Below, in pieces: positions 17,523 to 26,244 of a stretch of 51,089 bases of DNA. This DNA is from an uncultured Alphaproteobacteria bacterium (GTDB lineage: Bacteria > Pseudomonadota > Alphaproteobacteria > HIMB59 > GCA-002718135): contig CACEPG010000006.1 in assembly GCA_902561355.1 (NCBI GenBank), positions 1-51,089 on the forward strand, read 5' to 3'. The notes beneath the pieces were generated by a model. It was not told the DNA's origin and did not search any database. It saw nothing but the letters and a program-made list of their open reading frames with translations. Position numbers and translations under genes: made by a program. How positions within the stretch are numbered: position 1 is the first letter of the stretch; each line of letters opens with the position of its first letter.

Positions 17523-19505
17523 TTATTTTTTTATATTTTGTTTAATTTTTTTTATTAGATCCTCAGCTGTAATTCCAAAATGATTATAAAGATCTTCATA
17601 TGGACCACTTGCTCCAAAAGAAGTCATACCTAAAAAGTTATCTGATGAAACATATTTTTCCCACCCGTTAATAACACCTGCCTCTATTGCAAAACATGGT
17701 TTATTTCCTATAATCTGTTTTTTGTAATCCTGATTTTGATTTTCAAAAAGTTCAAAAGAAGCCATTGAAACTACTCTTGAATAAATACCTTCTTTTTCTA
17801 ATTGATTTGATGCTTGAAAAGCAATTTCAGTTTCCGATCCAGAAGCTAAAATTGTAGTATGATAATTATCAAAATTTTTTAAAATATAAGCTCCTTTTTT
17901 AACTTTATTTTCTGTATAATTTTCATTCCTAAGTAAAGATAGATTTTGTCTAGTAAGTGCTAATATAGTAGGTTGATTTGATTGAAGAGCAATCTCCCAA
18001 GCTTCAATCGTTTCAACTATGTCACAAGGACGTATAACATTTAAACCGGGGATAGTTCTTAATGATGATAAATGTTCGACTGGTTGGTGAGTAGGCCCGT
18101 CTTCTCCAAGACCTATAGAATCATGTGTCATAACATAAATTATTGGCAATTTCATAAGAGCTGATAATCTTATTGATGGACGACAATAATCCGTGAATAC
18201 TAAAAAAGTTCCTCCATATGGTTGTAAGCCTCCATGGAGAGCTATACCATTCATAATTGCTGCCATTGCATGCTCTCTAACTCCATAATATATATAATTA
18301 CCATTGAAATTTGATGAGTTAAATGCATTCATTGTTTTTGCTTTAGTATTATTAGAGCCTGTTAAATCAGCAGAGCCCCCAATAAGATTAGGAATATAAT
18401 TCGATAAAAGATCTAAAGATAATTCAGAAGCTTTTCTAGTAGCACAAGAAGTTTTTTCATTTATATGAAATTTTTTAAAATCCAGAATTGCATCAGATAA
18501 TTCTTTATCAAAATTTTTATTATACATTTTTTTAAATTCTTCAGAATTTAAAGTAGATTTATTTGATTCATTCCAATCTAATATAGTTTGCTTATTTCTA
18601 TTAGCAAAATTAGACCACGTATCCAATAAGTTTGTAGGTATATGAAAAGGTTTATGATTCCAATCAAGATTTTGTCTAGTAAGTTCCACTTCTTCAATTC
18701 CTAAAGGTGATCCATGAGATGAAGATTTTGATTCTTTATTAGGTGAACCATATCCTATTTTTGTTTTACATAATATTATTGTTGGTAAATTAGATTTTTT
18801 TGATTCATTTATTGCATTTGTAATTTCATTAAAATCATGTCCATTGATTGAAATAACATTCCATCCATAAGATTTAAATCTAATTTTTATATCATCTGAG
18901 GTACTGAGAGATGTTGGACCATCAATTGATATAGAATTATCATCAAAAAATACTATCAGTTTATTTAGTTTTAAATGACCAGCTAGGCTACAAGACTCAT
19001 GACTTAGCCCTTCCATCAAACATCCATCACCAGCAAATGCATAGGTGAAATGATTAAATAAATCTTTTCCAAATTTGTTTGATAATTTTTTCTCTGCAAT
19101 TGCAAGTCCTACTGCATTTGCAAGTCCTTGAGACAATGGTCCAGTAGTTGTTTCAATTCCACCTAACTCTTTATATTCAGGGTGGCCTGCTGTTGGTGAA
19201 TTTAGTTGTCTAAAATTTTTTATATCTTCAATTGTAATATCTTTATAGCCACTTAAATATAGGCATGCATATAAAAGCATTGATCCGTGACCATTTGAAA
19301 CTACGAATCTATCTCTATCAACCCAATTTGGGTTATGTGGATCAAACTTCAAGTGATCTTTGAATAAAACAGTAGCAATATCTGCCATACCCATTGGCAT
19401 TCCTGGATGACCAGAATTTGCTTTTTGAACTGCATCTATTGACAAAAAACGGATACAATTAGCTAGTTGTAACAAATTCTCTTTATTTTCTATATTATCT
19501 GTCAA
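17523..19505 (-). CDS. tkt: transketolase
   Basis: A 660-residue thiamine-diphosphate enzyme of the pentose phosphate pathway. The N-terminal SIDAVQKANSGHPGMPMG, the TPP motif GDGCLMEGLSHE, and the C-terminal pyrimidine domain with GLGEDGPTHQPVEHL are all present. The start is TTG at 19503-19505, preceded by a GAGGA Shine-Dalgarno at suitable spacing; no ATG occurs before the conserved N-terminal helix. It is divergent from the small coiled-coil gene in front of zapA and heads the tkt-gap-unknown-efp-suhB run. Confidence 0.97.
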   Translation of the reverse strand: MTDNIENKENLLQLANCIRFLSIDAVQKANSGHPGMPMGMADIATVLFKDHLKFDPHNPNWVDRDRFVVSNGHGSMLLYACLYLSGYKDITIEDIKNFRQLNSPTAGHPEYKELGGIETTTGPLSQGLANAVGLAIAEKKLSNKFGKDLFNHFTYAFAGDGCLMEGLSHESCSLAGHLKLNKLIVFFDDNSISIDGPTSLSTSDDIKIRFKSYGWNVISINGHDFNEITNAINESKKSNLPTIILCKTKIGYGSPNKESKSSSHGSPLGIEEVELTRQNLDWNHKPFHIPTNLLDTWSNFANRNKQTILDWNESNKSTLNSEEFKKMYNKNFDKELSDAILDFKKFHINEKTSCATRKASELSLDLLSNYIPNLIGGSADLTGSNNTKAKTMNAFNSSNFNGNYIYYGVREHAMAAIMNGIALHGGLQPYGGTFLVFTDYCRPSIRLSALMKLPIIYVMTHDSIGLGEDGPTHQPVEHLSSLRTIPGLNVIRPCDIVETIEAWEIALQSNQPTILALTRQNLSLLRNENYTENKVKKGAYILKNFDNYHTTILASGSETEIAFQASNQLEKEGIYSRVVSMASFELFENQNQDYKKQIIGNKPCFAIEAGVINGWEKYVSSDNFLGMTSFGASGPYEDLYNHFGITAEDLIKKIKQNIKK

Positions 19506-19588
19506 AATTCCTCAGTATTGCGATCTTTTACACTAATATTAAAGTTCATTAAAGTGACATTTTCAATTATTCCAATTATAAAAAAAAA

Positions 19589-19792
19589 ATGAAATTAATT
19601 AATAAAGTTAAAGAATTGAAGCTCAGTATTAAAGAACTCTCAAAATTAAACGAAGATTTAATTGAAAAAAATTTAGCTGATAAGAGAAAAATAAACTCAT
19701 TAGAGGTTAGAATCTCGAATTTAAAAATTGCTATTAATGACAATATTAATGAATTAGAAAAATTTATTGAAAAAAATAATGCCAATATTTAA
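19589..19792 (+). CDS. small coiled-coil protein upstream of zapA (DUF4164-like)
   Basis: A 67-residue, Lys/Glu/Leu/Asn-rich protein predicted to be one coiled coil (LSIKELSKLNEDLIEKNLADK). In many alphaproteobacteria a small DUF4164-type coiled-coil gene lies between tkt and zapA in the same orientation, which is the basis for this call. Its stop overlaps the zapA start region (zapA ATG 19779, this stop 19790-19792). An opposite-strand reading frame over the same bases is low-complexity and looks like a shadow. A division-related scaffold role is possible but unproven. Confidence 0.6.
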   Translation: MKLINKVKELKLSIKELSKLNEDLIEKNLADKRKINSLEVRISNLKIAINDNINELEKFIEKNNANI

Positions 19793-20207
19793 AACAAAAA
19801 TCTTCGATCAATTAATTGATTTAAATTATCAGGAAGAGGATAAATCAAAGCTTTTGAATTTAATTGAAAGTTTAAATTTTCATTGGGCAAAATATGATCA
19901 CTTAAAAGGTAAAGTGAGTAATAGTAAAATTTTAATTTTATTAACTTTAGAGTTACAAGATGCTCTTTCTGATTTAAAAAATATTAGCAAAAAAAATAAC
20001 GATAAAAATATTAAATCGCAACCTAACGATAAAGAAATAAACAAGCTATCTAAAGAATTGATAACTCATAAAGATAAAATAATTAATTTAGAGTTAGAAT
20101 TAAAAAATTTAAATTTAGAATTTAAAGAAGTTAATAAAATTTTAGACGAAATTAATAGTGATCTTAACGAATTATCTAAATCTATAATTAATAGTTATGA
20201 AAATTGA
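19779..20207 (+). CDS. zapA: cell division protein ZapA-like
   Basis: A 142-residue protein. The first part resembles ZapA (FDQLIDLNYQEEDKSKLLNLIESLN, then KVSNSKILILLTLELQDALSDL), the FtsZ-ring-associated dimer that bundles FtsZ. The rest is a long coiled-coil tail, longer than in E. coli ZapA. I chose ATG 19779 over a TTG at 19767 because it gives MPIFKTKIF and needs no rare start. The position between tkt and the 5-formyl-THF cyclo-ligase gene is the usual zapA place in alphaproteobacteria. It overlaps the cyclo-ligase gene by 11 bases. Confidence 0.72.
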   Translation: MPIFKTKIFDQLIDLNYQEEDKSKLLNLIESLNFHWAKYDHLKGKVSNSKILILLTLELQDALSDLKNISKKNNDKNIKSQPNDKEINKLSKELITHKDKIINLELELKNLNLEFKEVNKILDEINSDLNELSKSIINSYEN

Positions 20208-20781
20208 AATTTCAGCAAAGAAAAAGAATCTAAGAAAGATTTTATCTTTAAGTAGAGAAAATATAAAAAAAAAAACAAAAAAAATATTTAATTTAAAATT
20301 ATTTAATAAATTAATAAATAAATTAGATTTTGACCAAATTAAAGTAGTAGCAAGTTTTATTTCAATAAAATCTGAAATTTCTACAACTGAACTAAACAAT
20401 CATATAATGGAATTAAAAAAAATTATATGTTTTCCAAAAATACAAGAAGGGAATGATAAACTTTTATTTTTAAGTCTAGACTCTGATGAATCGTTATCTT
20501 TAGGTAAATTTAATATTTTTGAACCAAAAAATTTAAATAATGAAGTTGAGCCTGACCTTTTTTTTGTGCCATGTCTTGGATTTGATACTAATGGAAATAG
20601 AATAGGTTATGGAGGTGGGTTTTACGATAAAACTTTTGCAAGCTTAAGGCAAAAAAATTTTAAATTTAATGCAGTTGGATATGCGTTTGATGATCAAATT
20701 GTAAACGAGTTACCAACTGATGATTTTGATTATAAATTAGACTATGTTTTAACTGAAAAACAATTATATAGCTTTAAATGA
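20197..20781 (+). CDS. 5-formyltetrahydrofolate cyclo-ligase
   Basis: A 194-residue enzyme that converts 5-formyl-THF to 5,10-methenyl-THF with ATP. The C-terminal motif RIGYGGGFYDKT (136-147) binds the substrate phosphate region and is diagnostic, as is the preceding FFVPCLGFDTNGN. The N-terminus is Lys-rich with a helix RKILSLSRENIKKK as in the family. It overlaps zapA and the downstream metallophosphoesterase gene (ATGA), so all three are probably one operon. It returns stored folate to the C1 pool used by the sarcosine and formate genes elsewhere in the window. Names used for the gene include fthC and ygfA. Confidence 0.93.
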   Translation: MKIEISAKKKNLRKILSLSRENIKKKTKKIFNLKLFNKLINKLDFDQIKVVASFISIKSEISTTELNNHIMELKKIICFPKIQEGNDKLLFLSLDSDESLSLGKFNIFEPKNLNNEVEPDLFFVPCLGFDTNGNRIGYGGGFYDKTFASLRQKNFKFNAVGYAFDDQIVNELPTDDFDYKLDYVLTEKQLYSFK

Positions 20782-21569
20782 AAATTATATTTATAGGGGA
20801 CATTGTTGGAAAATCTGCAAGTGATTTTGTTATTAAGAAAATTCCTGAATTAAAAGAAAAATATTCTTCTGATTTAATTATTGCTAATGGAGAGAATGCA
20901 GCAGGTGGATACGGACTGACCAAGAAAATTGCAATAAGTTTACTTGAAAGTGGGATTGACGCAATTACCCTAGGTAATCATGCATGGGATCAAAAAGAAA
21001 TGATTTCTTTTATTGAAGAATGTCCAAAAATTATTCGGGCATTGAATTATCCTGCAGGAGCACCAGGTAAAGGATATTATGAATTTAAACTAGAAGATGG
21101 ACGAAGATTTTTGCTAGTTCAAGTCTTGCTAAGATTATTTATGAATAACTTTTTAGATGACCCGTTTCATTCAACAGATATTTATCTTAAATCTGAAAAA
21201 TTAGGATCAACTTGCCAGGGCATATTAATAGATATGCATGGAGAAGCAACATCTGAAAAAAATGCATTTGGCCATTTTTTTGATGGTAAAGTTTCTGCTA
21301 TTTTAGGAACACATACCCATATACCTACTGCTGATGCAAAAATTTTATCTGGGGGCACCGCTTACCAAACGGATGTAGGTATGACTGGAGATTATGACTC
21401 TGTTATTGGTATGGATAAGCAAAATCCTATACATAGTTTTACTAAGGGATTTAGATCAGAAGGTAGATTTATTCCAGCAACAGGAGAAATAAAAATTTGC
21501 GGTTCTTACATTGAAATTGATGATAAGACTGGATTTTCAAGGAAAATTCACCCTTTTCAAATTTATTAG
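20778..21569 (+). CDS. TIGR00282 / YmdB family metallophosphoesterase
   Basis: A 263-residue protein with the YmdB-type metal site: Asp8 in GDIVG, Glu39-Asn40 in NGENAAGG, Asn67-His68 in GNHAWDQ, then DMHGEATSEK and GTHTHIPTAD. The VLLRLFMN stretch and the TDVGMTGDYDSVIGMD signature are also family marks. The Bacillus member is a cyclic-nucleotide phosphodiesterase that affects RNA turnover. In alphaproteobacteria the gene commonly sits between the cyclo-ligase and yebC, as it does here. The exact substrate is unknown. Confidence 0.93.
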   Translation: MKIIFIGDIVGKSASDFVIKKIPELKEKYSSDLIIANGENAAGGYGLTKKIAISLLESGIDAITLGNHAWDQKEMISFIEECPKIIRALNYPAGAPGKGYYEFKLEDGRRFLLVQVLLRLFMNNFLDDPFHSTDIYLKSEKLGSTCQGILIDMHGEATSEKNAFGHFFDGKVSAILGTHTHIPTADAKILSGGTAYQTDVGMTGDYDSVIGMDKQNPIHSFTKGFRSEGRFIPATGEIKICGSYIEIDDKTGFSRKIHPFQIY

Positions 21570-21646
21570 ATTTACATATATTGGACATAATATTCTAATA
21601 TTTAATTAACTTTACTAATTACGGGCAATATATTTATAGATGTTTT

Positions 21647-22399
21647 ATGGCAGGTCATTCAAAGTTTAAAAATATTATGCATCGAAAAGGTGCACAAGAT
21701 AAGAAAAGAGCTAAAATTTTTTCAAGATTAGGTAGAGAAATTTCTGTAGCTGTTAAAGAAAGTGGTCCTGATCCTGAAAAAAATATTAGACTTAGATCTG
21801 CAATAGGAACTGCTAAATCATTGAATATGCCTAAGGACAACATAGAGAGAGCTATAAAAAAAGGCGAAGGTAACGATCCTAACAATCATTATGAAGAAGT
21901 CCGTTACGAAGGTTATGGTCCTGATGGAGTTGCAATAATTGTTGAAGCTATGACTAATAATAAAAATAGAACAGCTGCTGAAATTAGATCTAGTTTTTCA
22001 AAATATGGTGGAAATTTAGGGGAGACTGGAAGTGTAAGTTTTGGTTTTAAAAGATTAGGCACTATCGCACTAAAAAAAAGCTTAGTTTCAGAAGAAGAGT
22101 TGTTTGATTTTATTGTTGAAAATGGTTCTGAGGATTACGAGCTAAATGATGAAGAATATTTAATTTATTGTGATCAAAAAAACTTACATCTACTTAACGA
22201 AAAAATTACAGATAAATATGGTCAGACTAATTTTGCTAATTTAATTTGGAAAAGTGATAACAGTATAAGTGTTGAGAAAGAGAGTGCTGAGAAATTATTT
22301 AAATTACTTAATACTCTTGAAGAAAATGAAGATGTTCAATTAGTATCTTCTAACTTCAATGTAAGTGATGAAATATTAACTTCTTTAACAGTGCAATGA
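21647..22399 (+). CDS. yebC: YebC/PmpR family DNA-binding / translation-associated protein
   Basis: A 250-residue protein with the typical start MAGHSKFKNIMHRKGAQDKKRAKIFSRLGREI and the conserved MPKDNIERAIKKG, YEGYGPDGVAIIVE and GSVSFGF stretches. The family has been described as transcriptional regulators and more recently as ribosome-associated factors for proline-rich stalling. In most alphaproteobacteria ruvC follows directly; here a small nuclease-like gene follows 10 bases later instead. Confidence 0.96.
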   Translation: MAGHSKFKNIMHRKGAQDKKRAKIFSRLGREISVAVKESGPDPEKNIRLRSAIGTAKSLNMPKDNIERAIKKGEGNDPNNHYEEVRYEGYGPDGVAIIVEAMTNNKNRTAAEIRSSFSKYGGNLGETGSVSFGFKRLGTIALKKSLVSEEELFDFIVENGSEDYELNDEEYLIYCDQKNLHLLNEKITDKYGQTNFANLIWKSDNSISVEKESAEKLFKLLNTLEENEDVQLVSSNFNVSDEILTSLTVQ

Positions 22400-22409
22400 A
22401 AGGATTTTT

Positions 22410-22712
22410 ATGACTGCAAGAAGAACATGGAAAAATAGAGAAAGTCTTGTTGCGGAATTTTTTAATGGCACAAGAACACCCTTAAGTGGAGGTAATTCAA
22501 AAGTAACAAGAGCAGATGTTATTCATGATGAATTATTTGTAGAATGTAAATTAAAAAAAAAACATTCTGTTGTTACCCTTTGGGATGAAACTAATAAACT
22601 CGCTGCCAAAGAAGGTAAAACGCCTGTAGTAGCTTTGTGTGAAAAACAACGCCCTGGTTTTTGGGTTATGGTCCATAGTAGTGACCTAATTAAATTGAAG
22701 AATATAAAGTAA
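22410..22712 (+). CDS. small PD-(D/E)XK-like nuclease in the usual ruvC position
   Basis: A 100-residue protein. It reads WKNRESLVAEFFNGTRTPLSGG, then RADVIHDELFVECKLKKKH, and ends in a KTPVVALCEK and GFWVMVHSSDL strand-helix-strand. Asp36, Glu45 and Lys47 form a D-x8-ExK arrangement typical of PD-(D/E)XK nucleases, and the N-terminal Arg/Lys-rich helix with Glu11 or Glu16 may supply a further acidic residue. Similar short proteins are known from phages and bacteria and are often called Holliday-junction-resolvase-like. The stop shares one base with the tolQ start (TAATG). It has SD-like AAAGGA before its ATG. Activity is inferred from motif only. Confidence 0.75.
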   Translation: MTARRTWKNRESLVAEFFNGTRTPLSGGNSKVTRADVIHDELFVECKLKKKHSVVTLWDETNKLAAKEGKTPVVALCEKQRPGFWVMVHSSDLIKLKNIK

Positions 22713-23431
22713 TGGAAGAAATAACAGTAGCAAGTAGTGTTTTAAATGAGTCAGTAGACTTTTCAATGTTATCATTGTTCTTAAGAGCTGATTTTGTAGT
22801 TAAGTCGGTTATCTTAATATTGATTGTTTCCTCTCTTTATTCATGGAATATCATTGTAGCGAAGATTCTCAGAATCAGACAACTAAAACAAATGGAGAAG
22901 GAATTTGAAGATATTTTCTGGTCTGGTAATTCATTTGAAGATCTTTATGAAACTCTTAATTTCAACCAACTTGATCCAAAATCAAAAATGTTTTGTGCAG
23001 CAATAGCCGAATGGAAAAAAAGTAAGTCTTTATCAGGTAAAGACCCTTCTTCTAGTATTTCTTTCTTAAAAGACAGAATGCATAGATCAATGATAGTAGT
23101 ATTTAATAAGGAGAGTGAGGTAATAGAAAAAAATCTAACATTTTTAGCTACAGCTGGATCAACAGCTCCTTTCATAGGGTTATTTGGAACAGTTTGGGGT
23201 ATAATGAATAGTTTTAAATCTATAGCCGTAGCTCAAAATACAAATCTATCTATTGTTGCACCAGGAATTGCAGAAGCTTTATTTGCAACTGCTTTAGGCT
23301 TATTTGTAGCAATACCAGCTGTAGTAGCTTACAATAAAATTTCTAGCGACTTGTCTAAGTATTTTATATCTCTTGAAACTTTTATGGATGAGTTCACTAC
23401 AATTTTTTTTAGACAATTAGAAAAAAAATAA
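22712..23431 (+). CDS. tolQ: Tol-Pal system proton channel protein TolQ
   Basis: A 239-residue inner-membrane protein with three predicted helices: about 28-48 (VVKSVILILIVSSLYSWNIIV) and two in the C-terminal half around FLATAGSTAPFIGLFGTVWGIMNSF and GIAEALFATALGLFVAIPAVVAYN. The last two segments are the ExbB/TolQ/MotA signature. With TolR it forms the proton channel that energises TolA during outer-membrane constriction. The ybgC thioesterase gene often found upstream is absent. Confidence 0.96.
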   Translation: MEEITVASSVLNESVDFSMLSLFLRADFVVKSVILILIVSSLYSWNIIVAKILRIRQLKQMEKEFEDIFWSGNSFEDLYETLNFNQLDPKSKMFCAAIAEWKKSKSLSGKDPSSSISFLKDRMHRSMIVVFNKESEVIEKNLTFLATAGSTAPFIGLFGTVWGIMNSFKSIAVAQNTNLSIVAPGIAEALFATALGLFVAIPAVVAYNKISSDLSKYFISLETFMDEFTTIFFRQLEKK

Positions 23432-23432
23432 A

Positions 23433-23864
23433 TTGATTAATTTAAACAACAATACACCTAGAAAAAAAAAGAGATATACTCAGATGAGTGAAATTAATGT
23501 TACTCCTTTCGTTGATGTTATGTTGGTACTTTTAATAGTTTTCATGGTAACAGCACCTCTTTTAACTGTTGGAATTCCAGTAGATCTGCCTAAGGTAAAG
23601 TCATCAGCATTAACAGATCAAAAAGATCCTCTTGAAATAACCGTTAAATTAGATGGAGAGGTATATTTAGGAGAATCTAAAGTAGAGGTTGATAATTTAA
23701 TACCCAGATTAAATGCAATTACTGATCAAAATACTGAAGCAAGAATTTATGTAAGAGGAGATAGAGAAGTAGCATATGGACGAATAATGGAAATTATGTC
23801 ATTAATTAATTCTGCTGGTTATGTAAAAGTTGCCTTAGTGACAGAAAATCCAACAAATAATTAA
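23433..23864 (+). CDS. tolR: Tol-Pal system protein TolR
   Basis: A 143-residue protein with one N-terminal membrane helix (VDVMLVLLIVFMVTAPLL) and the channel Asp in NVTPFVDVML. The periplasmic domain has DRxVxYGRIMEIMSLINSAGY as in TolR/ExbD. I take the TTG at 23433 as start because it gives the usual Arg/Lys-rich leader (TPRKKKRYTQMSEINV); the first internal ATG would remove it. The start is 1 base after the tolQ stop and the stop overlaps the tolA ATG (TAATG). Confidence 0.94.
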   Translation: MINLNNNTPRKKKRYTQMSEINVTPFVDVMLVLLIVFMVTAPLLTVGIPVDLPKVKSSALTDQKDPLEITVKLDGEVYLGESKVEVDNLIPRLNAITDQNTEARIYVRGDREVAYGRIMEIMSLINSAGYVKVALVTENPTNN

Positions 23865-24928
23865 TGCAAAATATTAATATTCTATCTGAAAAAACTTCAG
23901 AGCTAATTAATAATTTTTCTCCAAACCATATAGGAATTTTTTTTTCTTTATTATTACATTTGTTAATATTATTGTTTGCAATAGGTTTGCCTGATTTGTT
24001 TAAACCTAAGGAAATGATTTTACCCAACATAGTTCCAATAGAAATTATTAATGTTTCTGAAAAAACCTCGCTAACCAAAAATATAAATAATAATAAAAAT
24101 GACGTGCAAGAAAAAAAAATAGTAAAGCAAAAAAAATTTAATTCTTCTAATAATACTGAAATTCAAAAAATAGATTTACAACAAAAATCTAAACTAATAA
24201 AAACTAATGAAGAAAAAGAATTTGTTTTAAATAAAACAAATGAAAAAACACCTTTAATAAAAGAAAAAAAACAAATAGAAATAAAAAATAATGAAATAAT
24301 TCCTGATAATAATTTTGAAACTTTAAAAACAGAAAAAATTAAACCAAAACTTAAACCCAAACCTAAGCAAATAGAGATAAATAAAAATACAGATGTACAA
24401 GTTGAAAAAAAACCAATTAATGAAGAAATAAACAAAGCAGATTCAATAATAATAAAACCAATAAAAAAACCACCCCCAGATTTTAGTATTGCTTCCATGT
24501 TAAAAGATTTACGAAATGAAGAATCAAACAATGTATTAGAAGAAGAAATATTAAAAGATGAAGAAATAGAAAATAAAGAAGATAATAATCAAGAAAGTAT
24601 GACATTATCAATTAGTGAAATTGATCTCTTGAGACAACAACTTACTTCATGCTGGATAGCTCCAGCAGGTGCAATAATTGAAAAAGGTATGAAAGTGACA
24701 ATTTCAGCAAAAATTCAACAAAATAGAAGGGTTGTAGACAGTTCTGTTCGTATTGTAGACACAAATATAAATAAAAATAATACTTTTTATGGACCAATTA
24801 CAGAAAGCGCTATGAGAACTTTATTAAATCCTGAATGTATACCATTAAAATTGCCTGAAGATAAATTTTATCTTTGGAAAAACTTAACTATAACTTTTGA
24901 TTATAGTATAATGAAAGGGTATTCTTAA
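23864..24928 (+). CDS. tolA: TolA-like envelope-spanning protein
   Basis: A 354-residue protein with an N-terminal membrane anchor (about 24-46), a long Lys/Glu/Asn-rich middle (about 70-250) expected to span the periplasm, and a C-terminal TonB/TolA-like domain (LLRQQLTSCWIAPAGA, VRIVDTN, SAMRTLLNPECIPLKLP). TolA links TolQR to Pal at the outer membrane. The middle is unusually Asn-rich and low in Ala compared with E. coli TolA, which fits the AT-rich genome. Position between tolR and tolB supports the call. Confidence 0.92.
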   Translation: MQNINILSEKTSELINNFSPNHIGIFFSLLLHLLILLFAIGLPDLFKPKEMILPNIVPIEIINVSEKTSLTKNINNNKNDVQEKKIVKQKKFNSSNNTEIQKIDLQQKSKLIKTNEEKEFVLNKTNEKTPLIKEKKQIEIKNNEIIPDNNFETLKTEKIKPKLKPKPKQIEINKNTDVQVEKKPINEEINKADSIIIKPIKKPPPDFSIASMLKDLRNEESNNVLEEEILKDEEIENKEDNNQESMTLSISEIDLLRQQLTSCWIAPAGAIIEKGMKVTISAKIQQNRRVVDSSVRIVDTNINKNNTFYGPITESAMRTLLNPECIPLKLPEDKFYLWKNLTITFDYSIMKGYS

Positions 24929-24930
24929 TA

Positions 24931-26244
24931 ATGAAAATTAATATACTTATTTATATTATAATATTGTTTGCATTTAATGTAAATGCACTCGAAGTTACCT
25001 TAACTCAAGGTTCAGTTAAGCCGACTCCTATTGCAATAACAGATTTATTTTCTGCTAATAATTCCGCTTTAAAAATTGGGAAAAACATTTCAGGAGTAAT
25101 ATCTGATAATCTAGAAAGATCTGGATTGTTTATGCCAATAGATAAAAAAGCATTTATACAAAATTCAGAGTCATTATCAAATAAACCTAGATTTGAAGAT
25201 TGGAAAGTTATTAAAGCACAGCATCTTGTTTCAGGAAAAATTAATGCAACTGAAAATAAAATTTCAATAGAATTTAGATTGTATGATGTTTTTGCTCAAA
25301 AAGAAATTATAGGGAAAAAATATGAAACTAATAAAAATAATTGGAGAAGAGTTGCGCATATAATATCAGATGCTATTTTTAAAAGAATAACTGGAGAAGG
25401 TGGATATTTTGATACAAGAATTGTTTATGTTGCAGAAACTGGTCCAAAAGAAAATAGGCAAAAAAGACTTGCAATTATGGATCAAGACCAAGCCAATCAT
25501 AGATTTTTAACTGATGGATCCTATTTAGTTTTAACACCTAGATTTCATCCAAGTACACAAAAAATAACTTATATGTCTTATGTTGATCCAAAGAGTCCAA
25601 GAGTTTATATATTTGATATTGAAACTGGTCAGCAAGTAATTGTTGGAGAATTTCCAGGTATGACTTTTGCTCCAAGATTTTCACCAGATGGGAAACAGAT
25701 TGTTATGTCTTATACTGATCCGAAAGTTGGTAATTCAGAAATATATATTTTAGATTTAGATACAAGGGTATCTACACAAATTACAGATAATTCAGCAATT
25801 GATGTATCCGGTAGTTTTTCTCCAGATGGAAAAAAATTAGTATTTAATTCTGACAGAACAGGAAGAAGACATTTGTATGTAGTGGATAGGAATGGAAAAA
25901 ATCTTAAGAGGATTAGTCGTGAAAGAGGTAGTTACTATACTCCGGTATGGTCACCAAGAGGAGATATGATAGCTTTTACTAAGCAAGAAGGGGGACAGTT
26001 CTACATTGGAGTTATGGAGATAGATGGTTCAAATGAGAGAATGATAGCAAAATCTTTTCATGTTGAGGGTCCCACTTGGTCTCCCAATGGCAGATATTTG
26101 ATGTATTTTAAAGAGGAAAGAACTGCAGAGGATGGAAGCGGAGGTGAGTCTAGCTTATTCTCTATTGATTTAACGGGATATAATGAAAGAAAAGTAATCA
26201 CCCCTTTAGGCGGCTCAGATCCTGCCTGGTCTCCATTAATGTAA
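24931..26244 (+). CDS. tolB: Tol-Pal system beta-propeller protein TolB
   Basis: A 437-residue periplasmic protein with a short signal peptide (IYIIILFAFNVNALE), an N-terminal alpha/beta domain, and a six-bladed propeller marked by repeated FSPDGK or WSPxG motifs (RFSPDGKQIVMSY, SFSPDGKKLVFNSD, WSPRGDMIAFT, WSPNGRYLMYF, DPAWSPLM). It binds Pal and releases it from peptidoglycan as the Tol system cycles. The gene follows tolA by 2 bases and ends 117 bases before pal. Confidence 0.97.
   Translation: MKINILIYIIILFAFNVNALEVTLTQGSVKPTPIAITDLFSANNSALKIGKNISGVISDNLERSGLFMPIDKKAFIQNSESLSNKPRFEDWKVIKAQHLVSGKINATENKISIEFRLYDVFAQKEIIGKKYETNKNNWRRVAHIISDAIFKRITGEGGYFDTRIVYVAETGPKENRQKRLAIMDQDQANHRFLTDGSYLVLTPRFHPSTQKITYMSYVDPKSPRVYIFDIETGQQVIVGEFPGMTFAPRFSPDGKQIVMSYTDPKVGNSEIYILDLDTRVSTQITDNSAIDVSGSFSPDGKKLVFNSDRTGRRHLYVVDRNGKNLKRISRERGSYYTPVWSPRGDMIAFTKQEGGQFYIGVMEIDGSNERMIAKSFHVEGPTWSPNGRYLMYFKEERTAEDGSGGESSLFSIDLTGYNERKVITPLGGSDPAWSPLM

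Noticed and set aside
19576-19785. Minus-strand open frame opposite the small coiled-coil gene before zapA
   Set aside because: The peptide is Phe/Leu/Ile/Ser-only and reads as the complement of a Lys/Glu-rich coiled coil. The plus-strand gene fits the tkt-zapA context.
22410-22712. Phage or genomic-island origin of the small nuclease
   Set aside because: No integrase, att-like repeat, tRNA or composition change is visible; it is locked between yebC and tolQ in a housekeeping operon.
24163-24531. Minus-strand open frame of 122 codons inside tolA
   Set aside because: It mirrors the Lys/Glu/Asn-rich linker of TolA, giving a Phe/Leu/Ser-rich peptide; a shadow of low-complexity sequence.
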